Assembly (NCBI GenBank): GCA_903881565.1
Contig: CAIRTR010000057.1
Span: 1 to 36,803 of the forward strand
DNA: 36,803 nucleotides
Direction: 5' to 3'
Source of the DNA: Oligoflexia bacterium
Lineage (GTDB): Bacteria > Bdellovibrionota > UBA1018
Shown: in pieces, positions 24,072 to 33,279 of the stretch
Position numbering within the stretch: the first letter of the stretch is position 1
How the letters are laid out: each line of letters opens with the position of its first letter
The notes under the pieces: model-generated
The model's database searches: none
What the model was told of the DNA's origin: nothing
Seen by the model: the letters and a program-made list of their open reading frames with translations, nothing else
Position numbers and translations under genes: made by a program

Positions 24072-24148
24072 TGTGGGACACGTTCAAGAAGGTTCTTGAT
24101 AAAGAGATCTCGTTCTATAATGACTTCGATCAGATGACCAAACATTGA
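24071..24148 (+). CDS. Possible tiny ORF with strong ribosome binding site (25 aa)
   Basis: An ATG at 24071 is preceded by AGGAAAGG with good spacing. It encodes 25 residues rich in charged and aromatic positions (FKKVLDKEISFYNDFDQMTK), helix-like, and stops at 24146-24148, two bases from the convergent ChaN-like gene. It may be a genuine microprotein downstream of the ATPase or the start of a truncated gene. No match is recognised. Confidence 0.3.
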   Translation: MWDTFKKVLDKEISFYNDFDQMTKH

Positions 24149-24150
24149 GG

Positions 24151-25053
24151 CTATTGTCCCGACGGTTCATTGACGAAGTAGACGCTGTCGCCCAGGGGTC
24201 CATACTTGGGGTCGTTCAAGAGGTTCATCAATTCACTTTCAGAATAATCTGAAGCATCAACTAATGACACAAGATGAATGCGCGCGTTGGGCGCGCGGAC
24301 TTTAAGTCGCTCTACCGTGCCGTCAAAATAATCGGTGTGAAAACTTCCTTCGATTAGGAAACGCTTCTCTGCCGGGGCGGCCGTAGGCTCGGGGAGATCG
24401 TTTAAGAGATGATAGGCAATGACGTCATCGGTGAGGCATTGTGCGATGAAGTAGTTCTGAATTTGCTCAGGAGTCGCGTGCCCACCGCCCATGGCTTGCT
24501 CAAACCGCTCATAGTAGTTGGCATCTCCCATTGCAAAACCAGGAGGAATCAACTGTTGATCAACCGCTTCAAGTCCGCCCTTGAGAATAGGTGCTTTTTG
24601 TTCGCGCGTCAGGTTGACGCCTAAGAAGAGGCCGCCGTGCTTTTTCGTGGCTTCAAAAATAGGGGCGTAGGTCGTGGAGTTGTTGCTGCCCATGAGGCCA
24701 AACAAAAGGGCATTGACATCAATTGTGTCAGAAAAGAACTGGTGGTAGAGATCACTGATCTTGGGTTGGGAGGAGAAGTCCAAAAATTCCCAGGCCGTCA
24801 AAAATGGCGTGCCCAGTTTGAACCTGTTCATCGTTTCATCGATCAAAAGTCCCTGCGTGGTTTGAATCGAAGGGGTGTAGTGTTTTTCACCCAGTACAAT
24901 GATGTCACTTGCCGCGAGATGATCAATCAGCTCAGCGTGCGTGATCTCCTGTCCGGTCCGAGCCTGAAAAACTCGGCCATTCCAACTTTGGGCAAAACTC
25001 ATTGTACTAAACATGGAACAGCTCAGCGACGCCAACAAAAGAAGTGCTTTCAT
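24151..25053 (-). CDS. Exported ChaN-like protein (haem-binding uptake, Tiki superfamily)
   Basis: The 300-aa protein has a signal peptide (about 1-21, ending SFA-QS) without a lipobox. The core resembles the ChaN/PF04187 domain. A strand-helix start with IIVLGEKHYTPSIQTTQGLLI (GE at 55-56, H58) is followed much later by FLIEGSFHTDYFDGTVERL, matching the paired GE...H and G..H motifs of the EreA/ChaN/Tiki fold. ChaN of Campylobacter binds haem at a dimer interface. Other members of the superfamily are hydrolases or proteases, so the haem role is not assured. It follows the flavin amine oxidase gene by 43 bp on the same strand, suggesting an operon acting in the periplasm. Confidence 0.7.
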   Translation of the reverse strand: MKALLLLASLSCSMFSTMSFAQSWNGRVFQARTGQEITHAELIDHLAASDIIVLGEKHYTPSIQTTQGLLIDETMNRFKLGTPFLTAWEFLDFSSQPKISDLYHQFFSDTIDVNALLFGLMGSNNSTTYAPIFEATKKHGGLFLGVNLTREQKAPILKGGLEAVDQQLIPPGFAMGDANYYERFEQAMGGGHATPEQIQNYFIAQCLTDDVIAYHLLNDLPEPTAAPAEKRFLIEGSFHTDYFDGTVERLKVRAPNARIHLVSLVDASDYSESELMNLLNDPKYGPLGDSVYFVNEPSGQ

Positions 25054-25096
25054 GCTCTTCTTTTATCGAAGCAGGCGCCCTGTTAGCAATAAAAAT

Positions 25097-26581
25097 TTAC
25101 TTCGTATGCTCGCGAGCGACGATGTCCTTGACGACTCGCACTGCCGATTGCGCAGCGCCGTCAGAATGGGTATTTTCGGTAAAATCACCCGCAAAATAGA
25201 CTCTCCCCTCAGGACGTCGCATTAGATTTGAGAGATCATCAAATCGTGAGCGTCCCACGGGCCATGAGGCGATGGCGACCGGATGATAGCGATAAAACGT
25301 CCAGCGTTTCATGGTTTTTTTGACCCCAGGCCAAAGTTTCTCAAGCGCAGCAGTCATCTCTTCTTCAATGGCGTCAAAAGATCCTGTTCGGGCGTTAAAA
25401 CGCTCAGCCGCATCCCCGGTGACCAAGAAGTTCAAGAGCACCGCTTTTTCAGTATGCGCTGATTTGTCCGGACCATAGATCACGCCCAGCGGACCCCCGG
25501 AGAGGATCGGCAAGACACTTGAGTCGGCTTTGCCCTCGGTGGTCCAGTAACGCATGGCCTGGGGATCTAAGAGTAAATGCGCCGTAAAATAAGCGCCCCA
25601 GCCTTGCGTATCAATGGCCTTGCGGCGTTCTGCGGAAAGGGGCGGATCGAATTGAATTTCGTTTAATCGCAATAGCGGCATGGTAGTGACCACGTATTTG
25701 GCCCGATAAATGTGTTGTTTAAAGGTCGAAGTATCGGTCGCCGTGATCTCGACGGAGTCGGCCTTGGCGCGAATGTTGGTGACTTGCTTATTCAAGAGCA
25801 CATCTTTGGCCCCGATGCTTTTGGCGATAGCATTGACGACATTTTGATTGCCGCCCACGGTGTGGAAAGAGGGGGTGCCTTTTCCTGAAAAAATATGCCA
25901 CTCGGCAACTCCGTCCAGTGCGCTGATTTGGCTCCAAGAGGTCCCGTACTCGGGTTCGGTTTCGGCTTGAATGAGCGCTTGAGTTTTTTCGGAGAGACCG
26001 CTTTTCTTGTGAATCCAATCCCCAAAGGAGATCGCGATCAGCTCCTTCTTGAGCGCCGGGTCCATTTTATCGGCCTTGATTTGGGCATAATGCTCGGCCA
26101 TTTTCTCATCCCATTTTTTCAGCGCTGTGAACTCATCCGCCGTCAGGGTTGCTTTCAGAAATTCCTCATTCGTGTCTTGAGTGAAGGGATAGAGTTTGCC
26201 TTGCCAAATAAAACTGGAAAATGCGGTGGCCGAGGACTCCATCGGGACCTTCAATTCGCGAATAATTTCCAGTACAGGATTCCCTTCCCAGAACTCTTCA
26301 AGCCCGACTTCAGCCGAGGGGCCTTCGGGGTAACTGGCGGTTCGAACGCGTCCGCCGACTCGGGGGGACATCTCCAGGATCCTGGCATGAATGCCGGCTT
26401 TTTTGAGGCGGTAAGCGGTGCTTAAACCCGCGATACCTGCACCGATGACGATGACCTCAGCCTGGTCATCAAATGCTTGGGACGCGTGCGCGATTTTCGC
26501 AGGCGCTGCATGGGAGAGGCCTGAAATATTGCTTGAGACGAGAAGGCAGCACACGAGTGCGTTGAAAAAGTTCTTTGGCAT
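25097..26581 (-). CDS. Exported flavin-containing amine oxidase
   Basis: This FAD-dependent oxidoreductase of the amine oxidase (PF01593) family would oxidise an amine and release hydrogen peroxide. With the ATG at 26581 (AGGAGA seven bases upstream) the protein is 494 aa with a Sec signal peptide (LVCCLLVSSNISGLSHA-AP). Longer starts at 26602 and 26623 lack a good site. The Rossmann dinucleotide motif VIVIGAGIAGLSTAYRL (GxGxxG at 47-52) is followed by the second acidic residue and GGR in EMSPRVGGR. The FAD-binding C-terminus is RVYFAGDFTENTHSDGAAQSA. The substrate is unknown. Export of a flavoprotein through Sec without an obvious twin-arginine motif is unusual. It is probably co-transcribed with the ChaN-like gene. 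Confidence 0.85.
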   Translation of the reverse strand: MPKNFFNALVCCLLVSSNISGLSHAAPAKIAHASQAFDDQAEVIVIGAGIAGLSTAYRLKKAGIHARILEMSPRVGGRVRTASYPEGPSAEVGLEEFWEGNPVLEIIRELKVPMESSATAFSSFIWQGKLYPFTQDTNEEFLKATLTADEFTALKKWDEKMAEHYAQIKADKMDPALKKELIAISFGDWIHKKSGLSEKTQALIQAETEPEYGTSWSQISALDGVAEWHIFSGKGTPSFHTVGGNQNVVNAIAKSIGAKDVLLNKQVTNIRAKADSVEITATDTSTFKQHIYRAKYVVTTMPLLRLNEIQFDPPLSAERRKAIDTQGWGAYFTAHLLLDPQAMRYWTTEGKADSSVLPILSGGPLGVIYGPDKSAHTEKAVLLNFLVTGDAAERFNARTGSFDAIEEEMTAALEKLWPGVKKTMKRWTFYRYHPVAIASWPVGRSRFDDLSNLMRRPEGRVYFAGDFTENTHSDGAAQSAVRVVKDIVAREHTK

Positions 26582-26594
26582 TTGAGAATCTCCT

Positions 26595-26612
26595 GGTTTC
26601 ATAAAAGAAACC
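26595..26612. promoter_or_regulatory. Hairpin just upstream of the amine oxidase ribosome binding site
   Basis: GGTTTC (26595-26600) pairs with GAAACC (26607-26612) around a six-base A/T loop, directly before the AGGAGA used by the amine oxidase gene. A second small stem, GAGC/GCTC at 26636-26639/26646-26649, lies after the chemoreceptor stop and may help end that transcript. Confidence 0.35.
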
Positions 26613-26656
26613 ATAGATCCCAATTGAAAACAAGCGAGCTTTTTGGCTCTGGGGCG

Positions 26657-28603
26657 TCAGCCGAGCTTCGCCTTCATTTCTTCAATCCAATGAACGCAGG
26701 CTTCAGAAACGCGGATGTATTCTGCCCCGGGTTGCATCAATTTTTCAGCATGGGCTGTGTCGCCCTTATTAGCACAGGCAACGATCTCGCCCGCACAGCG
26801 GTGAAAAGACGCATGTTCCGTCTTCATGCTGTTGTACTCTGCGTGTATGGAGTGCTCTATGCCGGGTCCGTGAATCCACTTGCCGAGCGCGCATTTGTTA
26901 TCCGCTCCCACCACACTTGGGTCCAGGGATTGATCGCAGTGAGCGATGTATTTTGAAAGTTTCATTTTCCAATCGATGTGCGCATTGATTGCCGTATCAA
27001 AATTAATTGTCTGTTCAGCCACCGCTCCTGAGCCACCTTCAAGAGTCGAGAGCAGTTGTCCCACGACTGAGCGGAGGCCTTCGGCTTGGTTAGAGAGGGC
27101 CAGTGAGGCTTTTGCGGTTTGGGAAGACGCGCTGGAATTCAATTGATTGGATTTTTCAAGTTCATTGACGGCTTTTACGATTTCGCGCAACCCGGTATCT
27201 TGTTCGTTGGACGCCGAGGAGATCTCATTAATAAGGGTGTCCACTTTTGCGACGTTCTCGACCACTTCATCTAGAACATGTCCGGTTTTTTGAACGACAT
27301 GGACGCCTTGAGCGACTTTGTCTTTTCCTTGAGCGATGAGTTGCTGCACGCGGGCAGAGGTTTGCTGAACAATCGCTTCAACTTTTCGGATGCCTTCAGC
27401 GAGCATATCCGTAATCTCTTTAGCGGCGTTTCCACTCATTTGGGCTAGATTTCCAACCTCTTCAGCGACGACGGCAAACCCCTTGCCTTGTTCGCCGGCG
27501 CGAGCTGCTTCGACCGAGGCGTTAAAGCTCAAGAGTTTGGTCTGAAAAACGATATCGTTGATGACTTTGGTTTTCTCTCCGATTTCAGCAATCACTTTAA
27601 CAATATTGCTGATCTCTCGATTATTTGTCTCAATCTCTAGGCTGATCTCTCCGTTGCTCTTGTCGATTTCGCCAATGGCGCGCACCGTTTCTTCGACGGC
27701 TTGTTTGCCCTGTTGGGCCGCTTGCGTGCTTGCCGCCGAAACATCGCGGGATTTAGCAGCACTTTCGGCGTTGCGCGCCACCATGGCGCTGAGTTCTGCA
27801 ACGGCAGACGACGTTTCCTGAAGGGCTGCGGCTTGCTGGGTGACGCTTGAGGCAAGGGATTCAGAAGAAGCAAAAACTTCACGAGAGGCGGAGCCCACTT
27901 CATCGGCCCCTTTTTGGAGGCTGTCGGTGGTGCCCGAGAGACTCTCCGTGAGGCTTCGCGTGAAAAATTCACCGAAAACTAAGCTTAAACCCAGGCCGAT
28001 GAGGGCTAAGAGGAGCGTGATGATGTTGGCAATGCGTGAGGTTTTTTGGGCGGAGGCGACCCAGGTTTCGGCTTGTTGGTTGTGATAGTCGGTCAAGGCA
28101 TCTAAAGCTGCGGCAAATTCATGGCGGGATTTTTTGAAATCTCCGCGGTATTCGTCAGCGAATTTTTGACGATCTAAGGGGTTAGTGGATGGCGCAAGTG
28201 GTAATGCTTTATCAAAGTGTCCAGAAAGTATTTTCCATTTTTCTTGGAGTGTGGCGAAAAGTTTAACCTCTTCGTCTTCGTTTTGGACGATGGTGGCGAA
28301 TTGGGCTTCGGTTTTTTGATAGACGTCTTTGTTTTCTAGAATTTGCTTTTGAAGCTTTTCTTGCTCCTCAGGAGTGTTTCCCACGAGGGTGATTTGTAGA
28401 ACGCGCGCGTACATGTATTTGACGTTGGCATCCATGTCGCCCAACCAATCCACGGCTTTGAGATTCACTTTCGCAATATGTTCATAGCGATTTGAGACCA
28501 TCTTAAGCGAGATGGCGCCCCCCGTGCCTACGATGAAAAGAAACGCGGCTGTGAGCAGAAACATGGCTCTGAGGCGAAACTTAAGTGATTTGTGTTGTAA
28601 CAT
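26657..28603 (-). CDS. Methyl-accepting chemotaxis protein with C-terminal CZB domain
   Basis: This transmembrane chemoreceptor controls CheA kinase. The 648-aa protein has TM1 (about 13-34), a roughly 155-residue periplasmic four-helix-bundle-type sensor (35-190) and TM2 (191-212). A long coiled-coil signalling domain follows with the conserved hairpin tip [20 protein letters not shown] then [19 protein letters not shown]. No canonical HAMP domain is obvious. The end (about 530-648) is a CZB zinc-binding domain with candidate ligands H542, C571 (in CALGKW), H597 and H601 (EHASFH). CZB domains sense hypochlorite or zinc through a reactive cysteine. Response to oxidants is therefore plausible, and the peroxide-producing amine oxidase lies next to it (inference). 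Confidence 0.93.
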   Translation of the reverse strand: MLQHKSLKFRLRAMFLLTAAFLFIVGTGGAISLKMVSNRYEHIAKVNLKAVDWLGDMDANVKYMYARVLQITLVGNTPEEQEKLQKQILENKDVYQKTEAQFATIVQNEDEEVKLFATLQEKWKILSGHFDKALPLAPSTNPLDRQKFADEYRGDFKKSRHEFAAALDALTDYHNQQAETWVASAQKTSRIANIITLLLALIGLGLSLVFGEFFTRSLTESLSGTTDSLQKGADEVGSASREVFASSESLASSVTQQAAALQETSSAVAELSAMVARNAESAAKSRDVSAASTQAAQQGKQAVEETVRAIGEIDKSNGEISLEIETNNREISNIVKVIAEIGEKTKVINDIVFQTKLLSFNASVEAARAGEQGKGFAVVAEEVGNLAQMSGNAAKEITDMLAEGIRKVEAIVQQTSARVQQLIAQGKDKVAQGVHVVQKTGHVLDEVVENVAKVDTLINEISSASNEQDTGLREIVKAVNELEKSNQLNSSASSQTAKASLALSNQAEGLRSVVGQLLSTLEGGSGAVAEQTINFDTAINAHIDWKMKLSKYIAHCDQSLDPSVVGADNKCALGKWIHGPGIEHSIHAEYNSMKTEHASFHRCAGEIVACANKGDTAHAEKLMQPGAEYIRVSEACVHWIEEMKAKLG

Positions 28604-28681
28604 AATGCGCAGCCCTCGGGGTTGACGTTGTTGTCTTCAAAGTTTACCTGAGGCCGCGGGGATTTCAATAAAAGCTTAAGC

Positions 28682-31498
28682 TTATTTCTTCAGCGCCTGT
28701 CTCAACACAAAGGGTAAAATCCCGCCGTTTCTGAAGTACTCCACTTCATTGGGGGTGTCGATTCGGCAAAGGGTGGTGATCTCCTTCGTCTTGCCATCGG
28801 TTCCTTTTAGACGCATGGTGACCGTCGCGCCTGGGGTCAAAGCGGCAAGGCCCGAAATTTCAAAGCTCTCTTCGCCTGTGAGTCCTAGAGTCTTGCGAGA
28901 TTCGCCGGCTTGAAACTGCAAAGGCAGAATCCCCATCCCCACGAGATTGGAGCGGTGAATGCGCTCAAAGCTTTCGGCAATGACCGCTCGTATGCCCTGA
29001 AGTTTAGGCCCTTTTGCTGCCCAGTCCCGCGAGGAGCCCGTGCCATATTCTTTACCTGCAATGATTACGAGCGGGATCTTCTCTCGGATATAGATTTGCG
29101 ACGCATCAAAGATCGACATCTGCACACCGTCAGGAAGGTGACGGGTGATGCCGCCTTCAACGCCAGGCACGAGTTCGTTTTTGATTCGCACGTTGGCAAA
29201 CGTTCCTCTGGCCATGACTTCGTGGTTCCCGCGGCGTGCGCCATAGGAGTTGAAGTCTTTGGCATCCACACCCAGGCTCAGGAGGTACTTGCCCGCTGCC
29301 GAGGTTTTTCCAAACGAGCCAGCCGGAGAAATATGATCCGTTGTAATAGAATCTCCAAGCATCGCTAGCACCCGAGCGCCGGAGATGTCCGTGATCGGAG
29401 CAGGTTGCGCGGTAATGCCTTCAAAAAATGGCGGTTCCTTGATGTAGGTTGAGTCTTTGTCCCAAGCGTAAAGATCGCCGGTAGGGATCTTGATCTCTTG
29501 CCAATTCTTATCGCCCTTGAATACGTCGGCGTAGCTCTTTTTGAATTGCGCAGCTGTTACAAATTTCTCGCACGTCTCATTAATTTGATCACGCGATGGC
29601 CAGATGTCTTTGAGGTAGACCGGCTCGCCGTTGGGGTCAACGCCCACGGGATCACGAGTGAGGTTGATATTCATGTTTCCGGCGATGGCGTAAGCCACAA
29701 CCAGGGGTGGCGATGCCAGGTAGTTTGCGCGCACTTGCGTGTGCACGCGGCCTTCGAAGTTCCGATTGCCCGAGAGTACGGACGCGACAGCTAGATCGCC
29801 CTCGATAATGGCTTTTGAAATATGCTCAGGCAGGGGGCCGGAGTTGCCGATGCAAGTCGTGCAACCATAACCCGCGACATGAAAGTGCAAGCCTTCGAGA
29901 TAGCTCATCAGCCCTGATTCGGTCAGATAGTCAGTGACAGCTTTGGAGCCGGGGGCGAGAGAGGTTTTTACCCAAGGCTTCACGCTGAGTCCTCGTTGAA
30001 CCGCGTTTTTAGCAAGCAGTCCAGCGGCGATAAGCACATGGGGGTTTGAAGTGTTCGTACAGCTGGTGATGGCGGCAATGACAATGGAGCCGTGGCGAAG
30101 ATTGTAAGACGCGCCATCGGGTTGTTTAACGGCGACGGCTTTATGAAGGGCTTCGCGTGTTTGCGCTTCGGTTAAGACTTCGAGTTCCGGAGCTAGTGCT
30201 TGGGTGGGTCCGCCGTTTGCGGCCCAATCTTCGAGGGCCTTTTTGTCTTTATCTCGATCTGGTCCATTGATCTTGTCTTGCATCAAGGCGGCTAAAGACA
30301 TGCGAAACGAGAGGCGCGCGTCTTTTAGTGTCACGCGATCTTGAGGGCGTGCGGGACCCGCAAGGCAGGGTTCCACTTTTGAGAGATCAAGTTCAATCGT
30401 ATCGGAGTAGGTGGGTTCAGCTTGATCCGGAGAATACCACATGCCTTGAGCTTGAAAATAAGCTTCGATAAGGGCGATGTTTTCCGTGCGACCTGTGAGT
30501 GCGAGATAATCGGTTGTGATGCGATCCACGGGGAAAAGGCCCGCAGTTGCGCCGTATTCGGGCGCCATGTTGGCAATGGTTGCGCGATCAGCGAGCGTGA
30601 GTGCGGTGAGGCCAGGGCCGAAGAATTCGACGAATTTCCCTACAACGCCTTTTTTACGAAGCATTTGAGTGATGGTGAGGACGATGTCGGTTGCCGTGGT
30701 TCCGGCTCCTGGTTTTCCCGTGAGTTTGAATCCCACAACCGGAGGAATCAGCATCGTGCACGGCTGACCTAAAAGCGCAGCCTCGGCTTCGATTCCGCCG
30801 ACGCCCCAACCTAAGCAGCCAAGTCCGTTGACCATCGTTGTGTGCGAGTCCGTTCCGACGAGCGTGTCGGGGTAAACCCAAGTCTTGCCATCTGCTTCGC
30901 CTGGTGTTGGACCTGTCATCGCGACGTGAGCGAGAAACTCAACATTGACTTGATGAACGATCCCCGTATCGGGCGGGACCACTCTGAAATTTTTAAATGC
31001 CGATTGGCCCCATCTCAAGAACGCGTAACGCTCGCGGTTGCGATCAAATTCAAGTTCGGCGTTTTTGTGGAGTGCTTGAGATGTCCCGTATTGGTCGATT
31101 TGTACGGAGTGATCGATGACAAGATCGGCGGGCTGAAGCGGATTAATGAGGTTTGCGTTGCCGCCTAATTTTTTGAGGGCGGCTCTCATGGCCGCGAGAT
31201 CGGCAATGGCGGGCACGCCGGTGAAGTCTTGAAGCAGAACGCGGGCGGGCATGAATTGGATTTCGGCTTCTGTTTGAGATTTGGGGTTCCAGTTTAGGAG
31301 GGATTCGATGTCCTTCTTTTTAACAGCAATGCCGTCTTCGTTTCTGAGAAGGTTTTCAAGGAGGATCTTGAGCGAGAATGGCATGCGGTTAAGATCGGCT
31401 CGCGAGGAGAGCGCTCTGAGGGAATGGTAGTGGTAGGTCTTGCCTCCGACGGAGAGGGTGTTTGCGGTGCCAAAGGAGTTTAAGTTTTTGCCGGCCAT
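28682..31498 (-). CDS. acnA: Aconitate hydratase A
   Basis: The enzyme interconverts citrate and isocitrate in the TCA cycle; AcnA-type enzymes are monomeric with a 4Fe-4S cluster. The 938-aa protein has the usual order: N-terminal alpha-beta-alpha domains, with SHTTMVNGLGCLGWGVGGIEA near residues 216-236, and cluster ligands C480 (ITSCTNTSNP), C546 and C549 (GYGCTTCIGNSGPL). The swivelling domain has GSFGKTSAAGKYL and the substrate-binding KEYGTGSSRDWAAKG. It is slightly longer than the 891-aa E. coli enzyme. The start has AAGGAAGG upstream. The 87 bp between the HNH stop and this gene is its likely promoter region. A second aconitase, acnB, is only 1.8 kb away. Confidence 0.96.
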   Translation of the reverse strand: MAGKNLNSFGTANTLSVGGKTYHYHSLRALSSRADLNRMPFSLKILLENLLRNEDGIAVKKKDIESLLNWNPKSQTEAEIQFMPARVLLQDFTGVPAIADLAAMRAALKKLGGNANLINPLQPADLVIDHSVQIDQYGTSQALHKNAELEFDRNRERYAFLRWGQSAFKNFRVVPPDTGIVHQVNVEFLAHVAMTGPTPGEADGKTWVYPDTLVGTDSHTTMVNGLGCLGWGVGGIEAEAALLGQPCTMLIPPVVGFKLTGKPGAGTTATDIVLTITQMLRKKGVVGKFVEFFGPGLTALTLADRATIANMAPEYGATAGLFPVDRITTDYLALTGRTENIALIEAYFQAQGMWYSPDQAEPTYSDTIELDLSKVEPCLAGPARPQDRVTLKDARLSFRMSLAALMQDKINGPDRDKDKKALEDWAANGGPTQALAPELEVLTEAQTREALHKAVAVKQPDGASYNLRHGSIVIAAITSCTNTSNPHVLIAAGLLAKNAVQRGLSVKPWVKTSLAPGSKAVTDYLTESGLMSYLEGLHFHVAGYGCTTCIGNSGPLPEHISKAIIEGDLAVASVLSGNRNFEGRVHTQVRANYLASPPLVVAYAIAGNMNINLTRDPVGVDPNGEPVYLKDIWPSRDQINETCEKFVTAAQFKKSYADVFKGDKNWQEIKIPTGDLYAWDKDSTYIKEPPFFEGITAQPAPITDISGARVLAMLGDSITTDHISPAGSFGKTSAAGKYLLSLGVDAKDFNSYGARRGNHEVMARGTFANVRIKNELVPGVEGGITRHLPDGVQMSIFDASQIYIREKIPLVIIAGKEYGTGSSRDWAAKGPKLQGIRAVIAESFERIHRSNLVGMGILPLQFQAGESRKTLGLTGEESFEISGLAALTPGATVTMRLKGTDGKTKEITTLCRIDTPNEVEYFRNGGILPFVLRQALKK

Positions 31499-31584
31499 AG
31501 TATTAGAGTCCTTCCTTATCGGTAATCTACTTTATGCAGACGGGGGATTCTAGTGGGGAGTTTTGGGGAGGGTGCGATATAAGT

Positions 31585-32523
31585 TTATGATTGCGTCAAT
31601 TGCGGCGCTCCGAATGATGGCTCAGTTTTGCTCGCATGTGTCCAGTCATGGTGTGAAGAGCAAAGAGTTGATAGATTTTCGAGGGTATTTGGCCCACCTT
31701 CGGATATGGGGATTTTATGATGAATCTCGACCCACCGGCTTTGGTTGCAGCGTTTTCCGTTTTCAGGGGCGTAGGTGCATCGGCCTTCATCTCGGAGTCG
31801 AATCTGATGAAGGAGGTTGGCTGGAATCGGGGCTCGTTTCGGGGCGGCTTCCGCCTGACTCGAGTCAGCTTGCGGATTTTTCGCGCCATTTTGCGCGCCT
31901 AAAGTCACACCCTTTTTCGCAATTTGCCGTTTTGCCCGTCTTACGGGATCAAAGCGTTTCAAATGTTCTTGAGTCATTGTTGTAATGGTTTCTTCAAGTG
32001 AAACCGCCCTCCCGCGGGCCTGACTCAAGAGATCCTGTACGCGTCTTAGGGCGAGCATGTCCTTTTCGGCTAGGCCAACCTGCAATTTGACCCGATCTCC
32101 TGAGACATAGCTCGCACCTTCATTCACCGCAGCTTGCGGCCGAGTTTTTGCAACTTCTTTTTCAAGCTGTTTTTGGGTAAGTGTGGTGGCTTTTTCGAGC
32201 CACTCGGCTTTGTTCTGGGGAGTGAGGACCGAAGTAATTCTTCGGGCATTGGAGAGAGTCATGGCACCACTCGCGATCAACGTTTTGAGTTCGGGTACTT
32301 GGCGTGCCTTGCGCGAAACAGTGATGAGAAGGTAAGCCATGCTTTCTGAGAGTCCTAGTTCACGAACGACGTAGAGAAACAGGCTGGAATGTCCGTGCTT
32401 GAGATAGACGCGGTGACGATCGAGCTGATCGAGAATATCCAAGAGTTCGGATTCGGCCTTTTTGTAACGCGAACTGATTTCCAAGGCGCGGCTGTGGATT
32501 TGCTGGGAGAGTGTGGAGGACAT
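31585..32523 (-). CDS. HNH endonuclease domain protein, intact
   Basis: The 312-aa protein has an N-terminal helical region (1-190: SSRYKKAESELLDILDQLDR, HGHSSLFLYVVRELGLSES, SGAMTLSNARRI, RVQDLLSQARG) like the DUF222-type or related HNH families. A variable Lys/Ala linker follows, then the HNH nuclease: CTYAPENGKRC, WVEIHHKIPISEGGPNTLENLSTLCSSHH. The central HH, the N in TLENL and the final HH complete the beta-beta-alpha metal site, and C...C pairs probably bind a structural zinc. Such genes are often present in several copies per genome and their target is unknown. The paralogue at 6611-7400 is decayed. Two TTCATGAA palindromes upstream (32534-32543 and 32560-32567) could be operators. Confidence 0.85.
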   Translation of the reverse strand: MSSTLSQQIHSRALEISSRYKKAESELLDILDQLDRHRVYLKHGHSSLFLYVVRELGLSESMAYLLITVSRKARQVPELKTLIASGAMTLSNARRITSVLTPQNKAEWLEKATTLTQKQLEKEVAKTRPQAAVNEGASYVSGDRVKLQVGLAEKDMLALRRVQDLLSQARGRAVSLEETITTMTQEHLKRFDPVRRAKRQIAKKGVTLGAQNGAKNPQADSSQAEAAPKRAPIPANLLHQIRLRDEGRCTYAPENGKRCNQSRWVEIHHKIPISEGGPNTLENLSTLCSSHHDWTHASKTEPSFGAPQLTQS

Positions 32524-32641
32524 AGGCTGACCCTTTCATGAAAAAGTTTTTATGGGGTATTCATGAAAGTGCGCGGTAAAGGTAATTGAATAAAACGGTG
32601 TATCGAAAAGTCGCACTTTATACTGGAAAAGTAGGTCATTT

Positions 32642-33200
32642 ATGTCACAAACCTTACCTCTTCGCAATATTAATTTTGAAAAATCCTCTCACCAGTGTTT
32701 CAATCAATGCATGCGTTTTTCTTCCCTAGATGATCAGAATCAAGAGTGTGCCGCCGTATCTGTCGAAGACTTCGGGAGTGTTTTTTTTGCTCAATATTCA
32801 TCGACACAAAGAGCGAACGGTTTCCCTGCAAACCTGGGTTGATCCCAACGAAGATGCGCTCATTGCGCTCAAAGGATTCCTAAATGAACCCACCCTCACG
32901 CATGGGCCAGAATGTGTCCAAATAACTCACCTCAAAGACCAACCCGCCGCCTTGATTATCGCGCAAATTGAGCCCGCAACCGGGTGGTCGCGAATCACCT
33001 ACATGGGGATCATGCCTGAGTTTCGAGGCCAAGGATTAGGCAAATGGGTTCATCGTCACGGATTCAAAATGATGCGTGAGCAAGGGGGCTCACTTTATCA
33101 TGGGGGAGCGGTCTCCAGCAATGAGGGGATGATTCGGCTTTTCCAGAATCACGGATGCAAGGAGTACCGCCGAATGCAGGAGTGGGCATTTAAAATGTAA
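32642..33200 (+). pseudogene. GNAT acetyltransferase, frame broken at a T8 tract
   Basis: An ATG at 32642 opens 66 codons (to 32842). A second frame, needed for the enzyme core, continues to 33200. Switching by one base inside the run of eight T (32781-32788) joins EDFGSVF to LLNIHRHKERTVSLQTWVDP, giving one protein of about 185 aa. The acetyl-CoA binding motif A is TYMGIMPEFRGQGLGKWVHR (R/QxxGxG/A) and motif B is GAVSSNEGMIRLFQNHGCKE, typical of GNAT N-acetyltransferases of unknown substrate. The ATG at 32730 in the second frame lacks a ribosome binding site. It could be a pseudogene, a homopolymer error, or expression by slippage at the tract. A TATACT -10 lies at 32619-32624. Confidence 0.65.
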
Positions 33201-33222
33201 TCATGCGCAGGGTCATAAACTA

Positions 33223-33240
33223 AGTCGTTTTCGAACGACT
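33223..33240. terminator. Hairpin between the GNAT gene and acnB
   Basis: AGTCGTT (33223-33229) and AACGACT (33234-33240) form a perfect 7-bp stem with a stable TTCG loop. No T-run follows on the plus strand; AAAA follows, giving TTTT before the stem on the minus strand. It lies 40 bp before the acnB start, so it is either a weak terminator or a regulatory stem in the acnB leader. Confidence 0.4.
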
Positions 33241-33279
33241 AAAATGGGTGTAAATTGCATTACAAATAAGGAGCCCACA

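Noticed and set aside
32730-32732. ATG at 32730 as start of the GNAT protein
   Set aside because: There is no ribosome binding site. The upstream codons in this frame are less convincing than the join with the 32642 frame at the T8 tract.
33244-33279. acnB start at 33244
   Set aside because: The extension is not family-like, and AAGGAG stands correctly before the ATG at 33280.
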